From Hyperoodon ampullatus (taxonomy: Eukaryota > Chordata > Mammalia > Artiodactyla > Ziphiidae): a stretch of 64,000 nt of DNA. Location: positions 33,899,980-33,963,979 of the forward strand of contig OX457074.1 in assembly GCA_949752795.1 (NCBI GenBank), given 5' to 3'. Below, in pieces: positions 35,411 to 48,271 of this stretch; the stretch's first letter is position 1; each line of letters opens with the position of its first letter. The notes beneath the pieces are model-generated. The model was given only the letters and a program-made list of their open reading frames with translations. It made no database searches and was not told where the DNA came from. Both the position numbers and the translations under genes were made by a program.

Positions 35411-35919
35411 TCTCCCATATTTTATGTATTATAGAGTCCTCATTATCTGGCATTTTTTCATGCTAGTCTAGAGTTTCACATTTCATCAAACAAGTGAAGT
35501 TATTGTAGTCCAGCCTCAAAAAATTACTTGATTTTGCGTTTTCTGACTTGGGTTCAATTTCCTTTGACCTCAGTTTCTGGGTATATAGAACAGGAATACT
35601 AATACCAGGTCCACCACTTCAATTACATTGCACTTTCAATACTTAATGAGAGTTCATGTCTGGACACCTTCAAATAATACTCATTCTGGAGAGCTACTGA
35701 ATCAAAAATCTTTGCAGGTGGGCCTGGGAATCCAGAGTTAAGCAAAATGACTTTATTATTTTTAAAAAATCACATAAGCTTTGTGTAAAATGTCAAGAGT
35801 ACAGAAAAAGAAAGAAAGCATTCCCAGGAGAAAGGGTCCCCAAGGAAGATGATGATGGTGATGTCAGCCATGATGATGATAACAGCACAGACACCCCCTC
35901 TATTTCTTAGATTCTTCCT

Positions 35920-36030
35920 GTGTCCCAGAATTTATGTACCTTGTCTCATCTAATCACATTTCACCTTTGCAACAACCTTACAGCTAACAGACGATTATCC
36001 ACATTTATAGATAAAGTAATCGAAGCTCAT
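35920..36030 (+). mobile_element. MIR-like remnant
   Basis: TACCTTGTCTCATCTAATC, TTGCAACAACCTTACAGC and CCACATTTATAGATAAAG resemble an MIR core. Confidence 0.55.
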
Positions 36031-36044
36031 AGTCTGAGAAATCT

Positions 36045-36515
36045 GTATTAGGTTCCTAGGGCTGCAATAACAAAGTACCACAAACTGGGTGGCTTAAGAC
36101 AACAGTTGTGTAGCGTCCCCCAGTTATGGAGCCTGATGTCTGAAATGAAGGTATCAGCAAGGCCATGGTCCCTCGGAAGCCTCTATGGAGCATCCTTCCT
36201 GCCTTTTTCCAGCTTCTGAGAGACTCAGGCATTCAGTTCCCAGGCTGTGTCAGCCAAACTCCCATCTCTCCCTCAGTCTTCACATGGCAGTCTTCCTTCT
36301 GTGTCTGTCTTCACAAAGCATTCTATGCTCTGTGTGTGTCTCTGTCCAAATTTCTCTCTTTTAAGGACATGAGTCTAATTGGATGAGTGCCCACCCTAAG
36401 GACTTCATCTTAATTTGATTACATCTGCAGAGATCCTATTTCCAAAGCTGACATTCCCAGATCCTGGGGTACTTCAACATGTCTTTCTAGGGGACAGAAT
36501 TCAACCCATAACACT
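36045..36515. repeat. ancient dispersed repeat, family not assigned
   Basis: TTAGGTTCCTAGGGCTGC, CAAAGTACCACAAACTGGG, TGTCTTCACAAAGC, and CTTAATTTGATTACATCTGC to AGAATTCAACCCATAACAC form a familiar mammalian repeat. I cannot decide between an LTR (MaLR) and a LINE 3' region. The short open frames within are not genes. Confidence 0.55.
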
Positions 36516-38589
36516 ATCCAAGGATACAATGGCTAGTAAACTGCAGGACTGGATTTGAACCTGGGTGATGCTAGAATCTGGCCCCGTGGCCATCAGCCAC
36601 CACATATCCTGTCTCAGGAAGGCACTCGGGGACGTTGTGCTGCAGTGCCTCAAGCAGGGGGAGGTGAAATAAGTGGGGAGAAAAATCTTGCAACTGTTCA
36701 GTAACAATTTATTTACAAGAGAACAAAACTCGGTGAGTCTCCGACATTTCCTCTGCAACAGTTAGAGATGCCAAGTGACTCCACACAGTGTTCTGAGGGG
36801 GAAAAAGTTACGAGCTAAGAACCTTTTATACCCAGCAATTTCTCTTTAAGTGGGACAGGCGGGCGTTCTCAGAAATGCAAGGGCTCAGAAAATATTCCAC
36901 GTGTTGAAAAACTACTTGAAGATACATTCCAGTGGTTCAGAGGGTTTGAGATTATACAGACCAGAAAAAAATCTCAAAAATAATTTAGAAACCAGCATAG
37001 GGATTGCCAGCTTTTAACTGAGTAAAGGCATTTATAACAAATCAAACTACCATCTAGTGTTCATGTAATGGCTTCATAAAAAATTGATCATTTTAATGCC
37101 AAAAATATTAAAAGAATATAATCTGATAGCTACTTAAATGGAATAGTTTAGCTTTATGGAAAAAATATTTGTATTTAATATATTTTACCCCAGAGGAGCG
37201 AAGAACTTTTTCTGTAGATAAGATCTCACCCATGAATGGGTGTTTGAGAATCAGGAGCTCACAGGAACCTAAAGAAGGACAAGTGAAAATGTGTTCTGGC
37301 TAGCATTCAGGATTTATGCCACTGGGGGGGAAATATGATTTGAAACTGACCATAATCATTTCCATCTTCTCAGGAAAGTTTCAGTGGGAAAATCAGTCTT
37401 TGCAGTTGCTACTCCCTTCCACATACAGAGGGTAGAAGGAAGGAGATAACTTATTCCCTCTGCTGACATCTGGGTTTCCACTTAGTCTTTCCAAGTTCTC
37501 ATGAAAATATCCATGAAAGGACCACTAGTTTAAAATAATGGTTTGCATTCGCACATTTAATTACTTCTCCCTCCCCAATTCTCTATAAAAAGAACATGTC
37601 TGCCTTTCAAACTGAGGGTTTGCCCATTTGGCTATAATTTCTGAGAATTTCTGCAAATTAGAGTACAGGTGAGGCCAGAGTGAGAAAAGAACCCATCAGT
37701 CTACGATTCATGACATATAAAGGGTGAGACTCATGTATGGAGAAAGAGGAGGGGCCGCCTAGCAAAATTCAACCAGTACCTCCCTCCCCAAACTCAGAGC
37801 CAGAGGGGCTGGGAGCCAGGACAAACAGAATCTGGAAGCCAGTGTATCAGGTACAGACACAGAGGCTGCTTGAAGCGTTCAATCACACTTATACTTGGAA
37901 TGAGTTCCGGGACTAAGTAAAGAAGGGCAGCTGTGAAGCTGGCTTAAAACTGAGGAAGTGGGTGTGAGTTGGGAAATGCTGCCCTGGAGCCTTTGCCCTA
38001 GAGCCCTAGCTAAGGGTAAGCTAGAATGACAATCAGGTACAGAGACTTTGAGGCACCATGGTGAAGTTCTTCCCCCATATCTGTTCCCTTCCTCACCTGC
38101 TAGGTACATGGACCTTCTATATGGTATGAAGTAATACTATGGTAAATCAAATCACAATTTCACAGTAACTACAGAGATATCAATCCGAAGACACACTGAA
38201 TAAGAAATTTGCAACCTTTCCTAAGGGACTATACAATGGTAACAAGTCCTCAAATCTAAATGACACCAACAAAAGGGTTTACTTCTTGCTCACTTAAAGC
38301 TTGATGCAAGCTGGGTGACTCGTCAAGGCTGCCATCCTCCGAGCACAAAGATCCAGGCTGCTTCTGTGTTGTGGCTCCACCATTCTCAATATGTCCTGTA
38401 TGGTCACCACCTTATCAAAGAAAGAGACTCGCGTGTAGGCATCAAAAATGGCAAATGTCTTTTATACTCCCAATCCATTGCTCAGAACTAATCAAATGTC
38501 CCCGACATAACTGCAATTCAAGGGCATCTGAGAAATGTAGGTAAGCAATGAAACATACGGGTATTACTCTGCCACAGGGACATAAAAGA
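36516..38589. other. intergenic stretch, nothing clear
   Basis: No repeat family or gene is confidently recognised. The piece 38270-38570 (CTTCTTGCTCACTTAAAG, TGTGGCTCCACCATTCTC) resembles a dispersed repeat, family unknown. Confidence 0.35.
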
Positions 38590-39513
38590 AGACTTGGATA
38601 AAATGAAAGGCATACCATGCTTCTGTATCAGGAGAGATAATATTGTAATGATGTTAATTCTCTCCAGTATAATATAGGGCTGTAACATAATCCTGACACA
38701 GTACTTAATAAAATAACCCCAGAGTTCTTCAGGAAGAATAAATGAGCAAGAATAACCAAGAAAAGTTAGAAAGTAAAGTAGAATAAGGCAGGGCTCTCCA
38801 CCAAGGTGTTAAATGTATTGTGAAGCTCCAGTTAAAATAATTTGGTGGTGCTTGCCCAAGAATAGATAACAAGATCATTGGAACAAAATGACAAGTCTAA
38901 GAACAGACCAAAGGGTATATACACATTTAGCATATTTAGATAAGAGCAGCATCCTTAATAAGTATGGAAAAGAATATTTAGCTGAAACATTTAGCATAGG
39001 GGCCACCGAATCAACACTTGGGAGGAATGTTAAGTCTGTACCTCACACTGAACTCCAAAATCTATTTCAGACGGATTGAAAAGTTTAAATGAGTTAATAG
39101 AGGGAAATAAAAGCTTGGGAAGGACTGTCTCAGCGTGACTTAGGTCAAAGGATCCATAAAGATGCATGCGTTTTTCTTTTAACCTAAAAATTTTAAACTT
39201 CTCTGTCCCAAACAACAGATCAAGCTAAAAGGCAATCAAAAGTGAGGAAATCAACTGCATCACATATGACAGACAAGGGAGTACCACTATTAACATGTGA
39301 ACAGCTCTAGAGATAAATGATAAATGCACAAAATTATATGAATGAATAGACATGGTTTTTTTTGATAAACATAAAAATTTCAATATCATTAGGATCAAAG
39401 TACAAATTCAGAAAAACTGGTATAGTCTTCTACCTACTGAATTGGCAAAGATTTTAAAAAGTGATAATTGGTGCTGTTAGGGTGCAGGGTGACGGGGAGT
39501 ATACATTTATATC
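38590..39513 (+). mobile_element. old L1/HAL1-type LINE fragment, left part
   Basis: Diverged LINE sequence with L1-like phrases (GGAACAAAATGACAAGTC, GAATTGGCAAAGATTTTAAA). It is interrupted by the Tigger-type element at 39514 and resumes after it. Confidence 0.6.
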
Positions 39514-39770
39514 CAGTCGGCCCTCCATATCCACAGGTTCCACATCCGTGGATCCAACCAACTTCAAATCGAAAATATATTTGTTTAAATTCCAGAAAGT
39601 TCCTAAAAGCAAAACTTGAATTTGCTACACACCAGCAACTATTTACATAGCATTTACCTTGTATTAGAAGTAATCTAGAGATGATTTAAAGTATATGGTA
39701 AGATGTGCATAGGTCATATGCAAATACTACACCATTTTATATAAGGGACTTGAGCATCCATGGATTTTGG
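39514..39770. mobile_element. Tigger-type (TcMar) DNA transposon remnant
   Basis: CAGTCGGCCCTCCATATCCA at one end, TCCGTGGATCCAACCAACTT, ATTTACATAGCATTTACC, and TTGAGCATCCATGGATTTTG near the other end. A non-autonomous Tigger/MER2-class element that lies inside an older LINE. Confidence 0.75.
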
Positions 39771-40330
39771 AAACTGTGGAGGTTCTGGAATCAGGCCAAT
39801 GTGGATACTGACAACTGCACTCTCTCTGGAGGGCAGTTTGTTAAAGTCTCCAAAAGTTTCTACCTGGGCATTCTACTTGTAGGAATTTATTCTAAGGAAA
39901 TAATAATACATTTGTAGAAATAATTATTTATTAAAATCATCATCCAATCTCAGTTTTAGGAGCAAAAGTTTGAAAACAACCTAAATGTTCAGTAATAATT
40001 CTTGGTAAATATCCAGTATGTTTTGACTGAATAAATTGTTTTATGTCCATATGCACAGGCATTGTAAATATTGTTGTAAAGTTTGTTTATAGGCATTAAA
40101 ATGTTCATAGGCTATATTTGAATGAACAAAGCAAACTACCTACAGTATGTTCCTATTTTAATTTTTCAGAGTTTATATATGCCTTAAAAAAATTCTAGAA
40201 ACATATGTTCAAAATTAACAGCAGTCACCTCTGGTTGATAGAATTAAGGCAATTTAAAATATTCTTTTTCATTCTCTGTATTTAAAAATATATGTATTCT
40301 ACAATAAGTGTGTCTCACTAAATTAAAAAA
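39771..40330 (+). mobile_element. old L1/HAL1-type LINE fragment, right part
   Basis: Continuation after the DNA transposon, with TAGGAATTTATTCTAAGGAA and a 3'-end-like ATGTATTCTACAATAAG. Contains no coding frame. Confidence 0.6.
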
Positions 40331-40947
40331 TGGAGAAGGTGGAGGGAAAAAAAAAACTGTGAGACTCCCAGAGTGGCCACTGCCAGGATCTGACGTGTGG
40401 ATCAAAAAAAGAGAATGACTGTTGTGCCCTCATGGCTGCCTGAAAACACATATTTCAGAGTTGGCTGCATACTTTCTGGTAGCTTTATTCCAAGGGCTGA
40501 GGTTTGCAAACAAGCTAAGCCAAGTACAGCGTGTGCCCCATCAGGTGGTTTTTGGAGCTCACCAGGGATGAGTAACGCTCGCTCATTTACCTTTGGAGGA
40601 GTCCGTGCGGGGCGCCGAGGTGTTGACAGAACCTGCACTGAGAGCAATGTTTATTTATATCTCCTCACCATGATTCACGGCTAAATCGAGGGCTTTCTCC
40701 GAATTTGCTCACAGTTTGCATTTGCAGTTCTCTCCACTGGTGATCCCTGGTTGGGTTTGGCTGGGCTTGAGCAAATGAAGAGGAACTGAGACGGTGAATG
40801 GGGCTGAGTGCTGTGATTCACGCGTGCTAGAGGCTCGGTTGCTTACACCGTACGTGTTGGAGATGCTAAGGTCTCCAGACTTCTGCTTTGCACCTTGAGG
40901 ACTAATTCACATCTGCACTGCTCATGCTAGAAGATGTTTTAAAGTGT

Positions 40948-40970
40948 GTGACTCTGTGTGTGTGTGTGTA
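40948..40970 (+). repeat. short TG microsatellite
   Basis: A TGACTCTGTGTGTGTGTGTG run, with no recognised element nearby. Confidence 0.7.
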
Positions 40971-41079
40971 GCCAGTTGGGATGGGGGGAGCCCTCATAAT
41001 GTCCCAGTTAGGGGTGAGCCGTTTGTATCCATTGAATGTCTTTATGGAACATAAACAGTCCTATAAGCCTCTGTTTATT

Positions 41080-41230
41080 ATGGAAAACCTCAAATATATA
41101 AAAAGCAGAGAGTTGACCCTCCCCAAATAGGGGTACATATAATTGCATCAGCAATCATCAACGCATGGCCAATCTTATTTTCTTTAGAATCCCACCACTG
41201 TCCTACCCCAACTATTAGACACTGCAAATG
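41080..41230 (+). repeat. old interspersed repeat, related to 28690-28815
   Basis: TTATGGAAAACCTCAAATA, ATCATCAACGCATGGCCAAT and CCTACCCCAACTATTAG share their order and spacing with the repeat at 28690. Family not assigned. Confidence 0.5.
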
Positions 41231-41359
41231 CTAGCAGCTATGGAGTTCAAGTTGGAAGTCTTAGAAACTCTTCTATGTAATTTGTGAATTGTGGGGTGAG
41301 AGAGAATAGAGCAAAAGATTAGGGAGCCAGATAGACCTGACCTGAAGCAGGCTTGACCA

Positions 41360-41530
41360 TTACAATTTGCTGCTTGGTTGATCTTAGGCCACTTAAACTT
41401 TCTGATCCTCATCTGTGAAATGGGAACATAGTACATAGCTTTTAGGACAACTGCATTAAACCCATGGTGCAGTTAAAGTACCAAGCACCATTCTCTGTAT
41501 CTAGCAGGTCCTTAATTGTTATTTTATTAC
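41360..41530 (+). mobile_element. MIR-like remnant
   Basis: GCTGCTTGGTTGATCTTAGG, CTGATCCTCATCTGTGAAATG and TATCTAGCAGGTCCTTAATTG form the MIR 3' region. Confidence 0.55.
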
Positions 41531-43034
41531 TATTTCTACTCCTCTATCTAGAGTAGAAAACCTAAAGTATAGAAAGAGAAAGTCCTTCACAATATCAAAA
41601 TTTCCGAACAGGCTGATAAATAACCGTTGTCCACTTGCTGAAGTCACCACTTAGGAATGAGTACCTTTTGAGAGTAAAATCTGTAACTGGCCATTGTCAT
41701 TAGTGTGAGCTGCTGCCTTCTCACTGTAAAGGATAAATACGTACCAATTTTGTCCAAAATTTCACCAACATGGGCATGAACAAATGTTTTTAAATTCCCC
41801 CATTACTTGACCCCTTGTTTGGGTTCAGTGCTAGAGACGCAAACAAGGTGATTGGTGTGCTTTCATGAGTCAGTGTTGATTAGCTTTTCAGCCTAAGTCA
41901 TCACCCTTCTACCAAGGAAACGAAAACAGAGCAGGTCCGTTGTGATGGGAAGCTAGGGTGTTAGGGAAACGTGATGTCTGAGGAGCTACTTCTCAGGTGG
42001 TTGGACCTACAAAGTGAAACAAGTTGGAGTGAGTCAGGGGAGGTGGGGTGCTGGGAGGACAGGACCTGGAGTAGCCGGGAAAACGTGAGCGCATGAATCA
42101 TCTGGATGGTGTGTGCGGAACAGGAAGAAAAGTCACCGAACTTGGAACTGGGGAGCACTGTGGACAGATGTCAATAGGCTCTCCAACCTGGTTCAGGTCT
42201 GTGTGAACTCAGCAAGGCCTTCCAGCTCAAATCAAGAGCAGTGAGTTTCGGAAAGTCAATTAATTTCTTAACTGCTCTTTCCAATTAATTTCTGACCTGA
42301 GGCAAGTCACTCTGCCCTAATAAGTATTCTCCTTATCAGCTGGGCTTTGAGAAGTGGGTTCCTCTATCATATCGAAAGGGTGTGTCTATTAGTAACTGTG
42401 CTTTTGCAGTGGACACAGAAGTGGGCAGCTCAGGTCCCACTTCAAGGGAGCTCACAGCCCCTGACTCTAGCACCTTCCAGATCCAACTCAGCTTTTGAGC
42501 CAAGACCACATTCTTTCTAGAAGGCCCCCAACCAATGACTGAGCATGAGATGAATCTAGGGCTTGGCCATCTCTGCCCAATGTGGGGCTCTTCCAGGGCT
42601 CCCTATTGGATTAGCCTAAACCTTCTCAAATCCACATGACAATCTGAGGCTCCCCCTGGGAGAGCATCCTGCCTGCTCCAATAATCTGCCCTGAAGCTTA
42701 ACTCAGTCCCTGAAGATCCACCTGACACATGTGGTATGGAAATAATTCAGAAGTTACAAGGAACAACTATTAACAGGATGATAGCAGACTTAAATCATAG
42801 ATGCTCAAGTTGCAAAAGTTTATGCCATACACAAAACAGCCGTATTTTTAAAAAAGACTTGGCACTGTGATAGTATTCTTTCATCCTGGAACTAACATTT
42901 CAGAGTTTTGGTTACAAACCTGTATTTCCCTTAGCCAGGAGTTTCATGACCAGTTAGATAACCACATCCCTTCCCAGCCTTCCTTCTGTTCTTTTCTGTC
43001 AGGTCCATGACCTTTTAATTTTTCTTTTTTGAAG

Positions 43035-43115
43035 TGTGCTTTTCTTTTTTTAAATTGAGGTATAGTTGATTTACAGTGTTTCATGTGTACAACAAAGTGA
43101 TTCAGTAAAGTATGG
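43035..43115 (-). mobile_element. short L1 3'-end fragment
   Basis: TTGAGGTATAGTTGATTTAC and the following CAACAAAGTGATTCAGTA match the 3' UTR end of cetartiodactyl L1s in the same orientation as copy 2 at 57.1 kb. Confidence 0.7.
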
Positions 43116-43429
43116 TTTTCTTTAAGATTTTCAGAAAAAAGTTTTTTGTTTTTTTGTTTTTTAAAGTGATGTCTTACATATTATCAAGACAAGAAAAGTC
43201 TCTGTTGAAGTCATCTGGATCCACACATCTTATTCATTATCCAGTTCAACTATTGGTCATCGTTTACTTACAGGGGTCCAGTATTGGCTAGGAATTACAT
43301 TTTGGTTGCTGATAATGGTGTCCCAAATAAGGTGGTATAGACAAGAGAAAGTGTAAAGAAATCCAAAACATGATGGCTTTCTATCAACCAGGCTGTGTTA
43401 AACTACAAATCCCAGAATGACCTTTCCTG

Positions 43430-43960
43430 TGTATCTCCAGGTCAAGTGGGTCGCAGAGAGGTTCTCTGGGAGATTTGGAGATAGAAGGGCCATCGCAGCC
43501 ATTGTGTAGCTCACACATGTTGTCATTACCTGCTGACTCACCTTATCACACAACGAGGTGAGCCAGCACCTGGGCCCACAGCTGCTCCATCTTTTCTTGG
43601 ATCCGCCTTCAGCTTCTCTGACACCTGCACCTGGGCCAGGTGTACCCATTTAGCTCGGTGACGAAGGTGCCCAGTTTCTAAAGGATATTCACATCACTAA
43701 GGTCAGAGGCAGTGAGATCTGACACTGGTTCAGTCTGTCCCCAGGGACTCTGGGTTGTGCTTGTGGGTCCCGCTTGTTCTCTTCCTCCTCATTTCCATCT
43801 TCCTCTCTCCACTGCCTGCAGCCTCCAGCCCAGCATCGGGTGCAAGGACAACAGCCTTACAGATTCTGCTTAAGCTGCTCCTGCGATAGCCTAAGGTCCA
43901 GACTCTGTAACAGAACACACCCATCTAGGGATTCTGCTTCTCTGATGGAACCTTAGCTGA
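43430..43960. repeat. possible LTR-type remnant
   Basis: The end (AGGGATTCTGCTTCTCTGAT, AACCTTAGCTGATACACAG) resembles an ancient LTR-type repeat. No coding frame is supported; assignment is weak. Confidence 0.3.
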
Positions 43961-45679
43961 TACACAGAAGTGGACAGCCCAGTGTTGGAATGGAGGACGC
44001 ACCTTGTCTTTCAGTTCAGCCATCCTTACCACAAGTGCTTCCATCCTCAGGGTCACAAGGTATAGCCACCATACTCTGGTCACTATTTCCTGTTCCTGGC
44101 AAAGAGGGGAAGAAGAGAAAGCCAAAAGGGGGTTTTCCTGGAAGCTCCATGTGTAGCCCTAACCTTGGGAACGTGAAGTCCTGACATCTAAACTACCTCT
44201 GTGCCTTCAAGGAATATGTGACTGAATAGAGTAGAACATTGGGTGTAGCATGGACTCCATGTAAATTGCAGATGAAATTCAGTGTCTTAACAGTGATGTG
44301 GAGGATGACAAATAACTTAAGCTGAGCTTTTTGTAAAGGGGAGGGTACACTTATATGGGGAAAGTTTTCTGGAAGAGGTCACTTTACACTGATTTCAAGA
44401 AGGTAAAGGATGTGGCATAGTGGAAAGGATAGAGGGAATTATACAAATATGGTGGAGTGAGAGGTGGGAGAAGTAAGAAAGTAAAAATAAAACATTTCTG
44501 ATTTGAAACAGATTATGCATTTGGTGTTAATGACTGATTTGACTCAGGTACTTTAGATTTCAGGGTATATGTCTGAATATGTGCACATATGAGATGTGCA
44601 TTTATGTGAAAGAGAAACTTAAATAATGTGTATTTTCCTTGTTTACCAGAAAGTTTTCTTTGTTTAGTAGAGGCTTTTAAGTACAGAAAACATAAGAAAA
44701 AAAATCGATATTAGAAAAAAATGTGTCTCAATTAGGAAACGAACTTGATGACACTTCTTAGGACTTTTCCATGACTGTCCCCTTCAAATTATAACTAGGG
44801 TGAATTTGGTACAAATGCTGGAAAGATGAAGAGAGTTTAGAAAAAGCCAAATAGGAAAATTTTTTTTCATTCATCACTTCCATCCATTGCATTATAGAGA
44901 AGGTAGTTGGAGACCTTTATTTACCATGCCTGCCTTTATTTACTAGGCTGCTGCTTATAAAATGGGTCAAATGTCCTATTTTGTTTTAATTTTGTCCTAT
45001 TTTCATTTGAACTCAAACTAATTTGTTCCTTAAAAACGAGAAGACAAACACACTGAGCTTAGGTACCTTAAGGTATTTTAAGAATTGACAGAAAAATCAG
45101 TACTTAATACAGATTATTATTTTATCAAGAAATTATGAAATATTTGTACTATTAGAAAACTTTGTCCAGAATGTACGACTTCAGTATATATCCATCATTT
45201 AGTGTCAGGAAAGTTTGAATTTGCTTAAGAACTCCTTAAAGATTGCTGTTGAGAATTATGCCATGAAAAAAATAATCAAACCAATAGCCCCACCTTTTTC
45301 TAATGAACCACCTCATTTGCCAAGTTAAGAAATATAGAAATATGCACTTAGTTCTGATTTAACGCATGATGTTACATGGTATTAGAAATCTCTGTCTCAG
45401 AAATAAGTAATGGTACACAACTGGTCAGAAAGTGTAGCAGGTATGATTCTCAGGCCACAGATACAGGGAAGCAAGAAATGTATCTTCTTTGGTGTACTTT
45501 ATTCCATTTTTTTTCATAACCATTTATCTTCTAATCCAAACTTCTATTCTACAATGATGGAGGTAACTTAGCCAATTGTGGGTTCATGGCCCTTTTCACT
45601 GTGACTTAAAGGAAAAGTTCAACAAGTTCAAGAACTAACAGGATAAATTGAAAAAAATTACTTGAAAATATATATAAGA
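43961..45679. other. intergenic stretch, nothing clear
   Basis: AT-rich single-copy-looking sequence without a convincing frame, repeat or splice structure. Confidence 0.35.
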
Positions 45680-46900
45680 AATGTTGCTGACACAACTGGA
45701 CATCCACATGGGAAAAAACGAATCTAGACACAGAATTTCCACCTTTCAAAAAATTAACTCAGAATGGATCATAGAACTAAATGTAAAATGTACAGCTACA
45801 CAACTCCTGGAAGATAACATAGGAGAAAATCTAGGTGATCTCGGGTTTGATGATAACTTCTTAGATACAACATCATTTAAAAGCTTCTGCTCTGCAAAAA
45901 AGACACTATGAAGAGAATAAAAAGACAAACCACAATCTAGGAGAAAATCTTTGCAAAACACAAATCAGATAAAGGACCAGTATCCAACATGTATAAAGAA
46001 CTCTTAAAATTGAAAAATCAGAAAACAACCCATTAAAAATGGGCAAGAGATCTGAACAGGTACCTTGCCAGAGATGATATATAGATAGCAAATAATCATG
46101 AGAAAAGATGTTCAACTTCATATGTCACAGGGGAAATGTAAATTAAAACAATGAGATGCCACTACACACCTATTAGAATGGCCCCAAATCCAGAACACTG
46201 ACGATACCAAGTGCTGGTGAGGATGAGGAGCGACAGGGACCCTTATTCTTTGCTACTGGGAATGTAAAATGATAGAGCCACATTGGAAGACAGTTCCAAA
46301 GTGGAACTGACGATTTCTTACAAAACTAAATATATTCTTACCAGATGATCCAGCGATTGTGCCTGTTGGTATTTATACAAATGAGTTGAAAATTCATGTC
46401 CACATAAAAACCTGTTCACAGGTGCTTACAGAAACCTTATTCATAATTGCCAAAACTTGGAAGCAACCAGGATGTCCTTTAGTAGGTTAACTGTGGTCCA
46501 TCCAGACAATGGAATGTTATTCAGTACTAAAAAGAAGTGAGCTATCACCCATGCAAGACATGGAGGAGCCTTAAATGTGTATTACTAAGTGAAGAAACCA
46601 GTCTGAAGAGGCGACATACTGTATGATCCCAACTATATGACATTTTCGAAAAGTAAAACTATGGAGACAATAAAAAGATTAAAGTTGCCAAAGGTTTGGG
46701 GAGTACAAGGAAAGAATAATAAGTAGAGAACAGAGAGTTTTTAGGGAAATGAATCTATTATTCTGCAGGTTACCATAATGGTGACCTACATGTCATTATA
46801 CATTATACATTTATCAAAATCTATAGAATGTGTACCACTGAGAGACGGCCCTAATGTAAACTGTAGACTTCAGTTAATGATAATATATTGATATTGGCTC
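45680..46900 (+). mobile_element. old L1 fragment: 3' end of ORF2 and 3' UTR, first part
   Basis: Translated pieces resemble the L1 ORF2 C-terminal region, for example NSEWIIELNVKCTA and LLEDNIGENLGDLG. DNA features such as GGTGAGGATGAGGAGC and TACTGGGAATGTAAAATG follow the usual order of an L1 3' end. It is diverged and full of stops. It is interrupted by the SINE at 46901-47224 and resumes afterwards. Confidence 0.85.
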
Positions 46901-47224
46901 TTTTTTTTTTTTCCCTATCTGCATTTCCCTGTCTGCATTCCTGTCGCTCCTCATCCTCACCAGCACTTGGATTTCGTTGCTGCGTGCATGCTTTCTCTAG
47001 TTGCAGCGAGCAGGGACTACTCTTCGTTGTGGTGCACAGGCTTCTCGTTGCAGTGGCTTCTCTTGTTGCGGAGCACGGGCCCTGGAGTGCGAGGGCTTCA
47101 GTGGTTGTGGAACGTGGGCTTAGTTGCTCCGCGGCATGTGGGACCTTCCTGGACCAGGGATCGAACCCATGTCCCCTGCATTGGCAGGCGGATTCTTAAC
47201 CACTGCACCACCAGGGAAGTCCCA
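46901..47224 (-). mobile_element. CHR-type SINE, antisense, with abnormal chimeric 3' tail
   Basis: Read on the minus strand it runs from GGGACTTCCCTGGTGG through a long-subtype body, but the expected CCCAACGCAGCC and (AAATA)n tail are missing. After GCAACGAAAT it continues into a 31-nt segment identical to the flanking old L1 (46207-46237), then ATGCAGAYAGGGA-like repeats and an A tail. The duplication atattggctc occurs at 46891-46900 and 47225-47234. It interrupts the 3' end of an old L1. Confidence 0.9.
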
Positions 47225-47400
47225 ATATTGGCTCATTGATTGTCACAAATGACCACAGTAACTCAGGATGTTAATAATGGTAACTGGGGTAATTAGGAGA
47301 AGTGTGAGGAGCACATGTGAACTCTACTTTCTCTCAGTTTTTTCTGAAAACGTAAAGCTGCCCCACAAAAGCATATTAATTAAAAATATACCTAACAGTT
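47225..47400 (+). mobile_element. old L1 fragment: 3' UTR, continuation after the SINE
   Basis: AATATTGGCTCATTGATTGTC and the following GATGTTAATAATGGTAACTG are the typical end of an old L1 3' UTR, continuing the element that breaks at 46900. Confidence 0.75.
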
Positions 47401-48059
47401 ATAGAAGAGAGATTCTGAAGAGAAAATCGCGAGATCTCATATACACACAAAAATATTTCCAACAGGAAAGAAGGAGCAATAAAGAAGAGCAATAATGAAA
47501 AAAATTATGCACGAATTTTTTATGGGAGAAAGATTTACATATTTAAATCAAAGGACAAAATTAATGTTAGGCAAATTTAATAAAAGTATGCATAGATTAT
47601 CTGAATTAAAATTCTAATTTCAAGGAATTTAAATATAATGGGAAAAAATTAGGCATATTTTCCCCCCACAAACAGAAACACCAAAATAAAAAGAAGCAAT
47701 TAAAACATAATTCTGCTGGGAAAAATGTAGCTCAAGTGTTTTAGATCAAGCCAGTATTTTGTATGGGCAAATGTGACAGAGACTTTCTTAGGTATATTTG
47801 AGGATGCAGAAAATATGCCTCATATATGCCAGTCCTAAAAAAAAAAATGACCAGAAATGTCCTGCTCACTAGAAATGAGCCATAGCAGAGAACTGAAGAA
47901 TAAGAGACTAATGCATATAAGAATGGTGATGCATAATGAAAGCATTAAAATGTCGACATTTAAGCGATCATTCTTACTAAGTTCAAAAAGCAATGTAAAT
48001 TTAAAAAAAACATATTCTTGAAAGAGACTACATCATATGTCATGAAGTATTTACAAGTA
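47401..48059 (+). other. AT-rich stretch, probably degenerate LINE sequence
   Basis: A-rich sequence with no reading frame between two recognised L1 fragments. Its composition and position suggest further decayed L1, but no motif is clear enough to assign it. Confidence 0.35.
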
Positions 48060-48271
48060 CCAATCAGATTAGAGGACACAAACATTTTAATAAATTCCAA
48101 ATCATAGGAATTATACAGGCACAAAATGCAGCAATAACACTTTAAAATGTGTTAACACTAGTATAAACACACACACAAAAATAAACATCGTGGCCCTTTA
48201 CAACTTTCCTAAATAACCCAGGGCAAGGAAGAAATCAAAACAGCAATTTTAGACTATTTAGAAAATAATGG
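48060..48271 (+). mobile_element. ancient L1 ORF2 fragment, 5' side of a nested insertion
   Basis: The sequence GAGGACACAAACATTTTAAT and later CAATTTTAGACTATTTAG correspond to the linker between endonuclease and reverse transcriptase of an old L1. The fragment stops where L1 copy 1 begins and continues after 54200. Confidence 0.7.

Larger units (their letters stand above)
32726..36044. other. intergenic stretch, old repeats, no gene seen
   Basis: Moderately GC-rich sequence at 32730-33120 has an AATAAA-like TGTGATAATAAACTGG and may be an old LTR. A short imperfect inverted repeat lies at 33139-33183. 33880-34400 resembles an old interspersed repeat. 35190-35410 and 35920-36030 are MIR. Short GAT-rich runs occur near 35840-35880. 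No coding frame with family similarity was found. Confidence 0.4.
40331..43034. other. intergenic stretch, mainly unassigned
   Basis: Apart from the TG run, the repeat at 41080 and the MIR at 41360, I see no element or gene. Short open frames near 40400-40650 occur on both strands and lack similarity. Confidence 0.35.
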
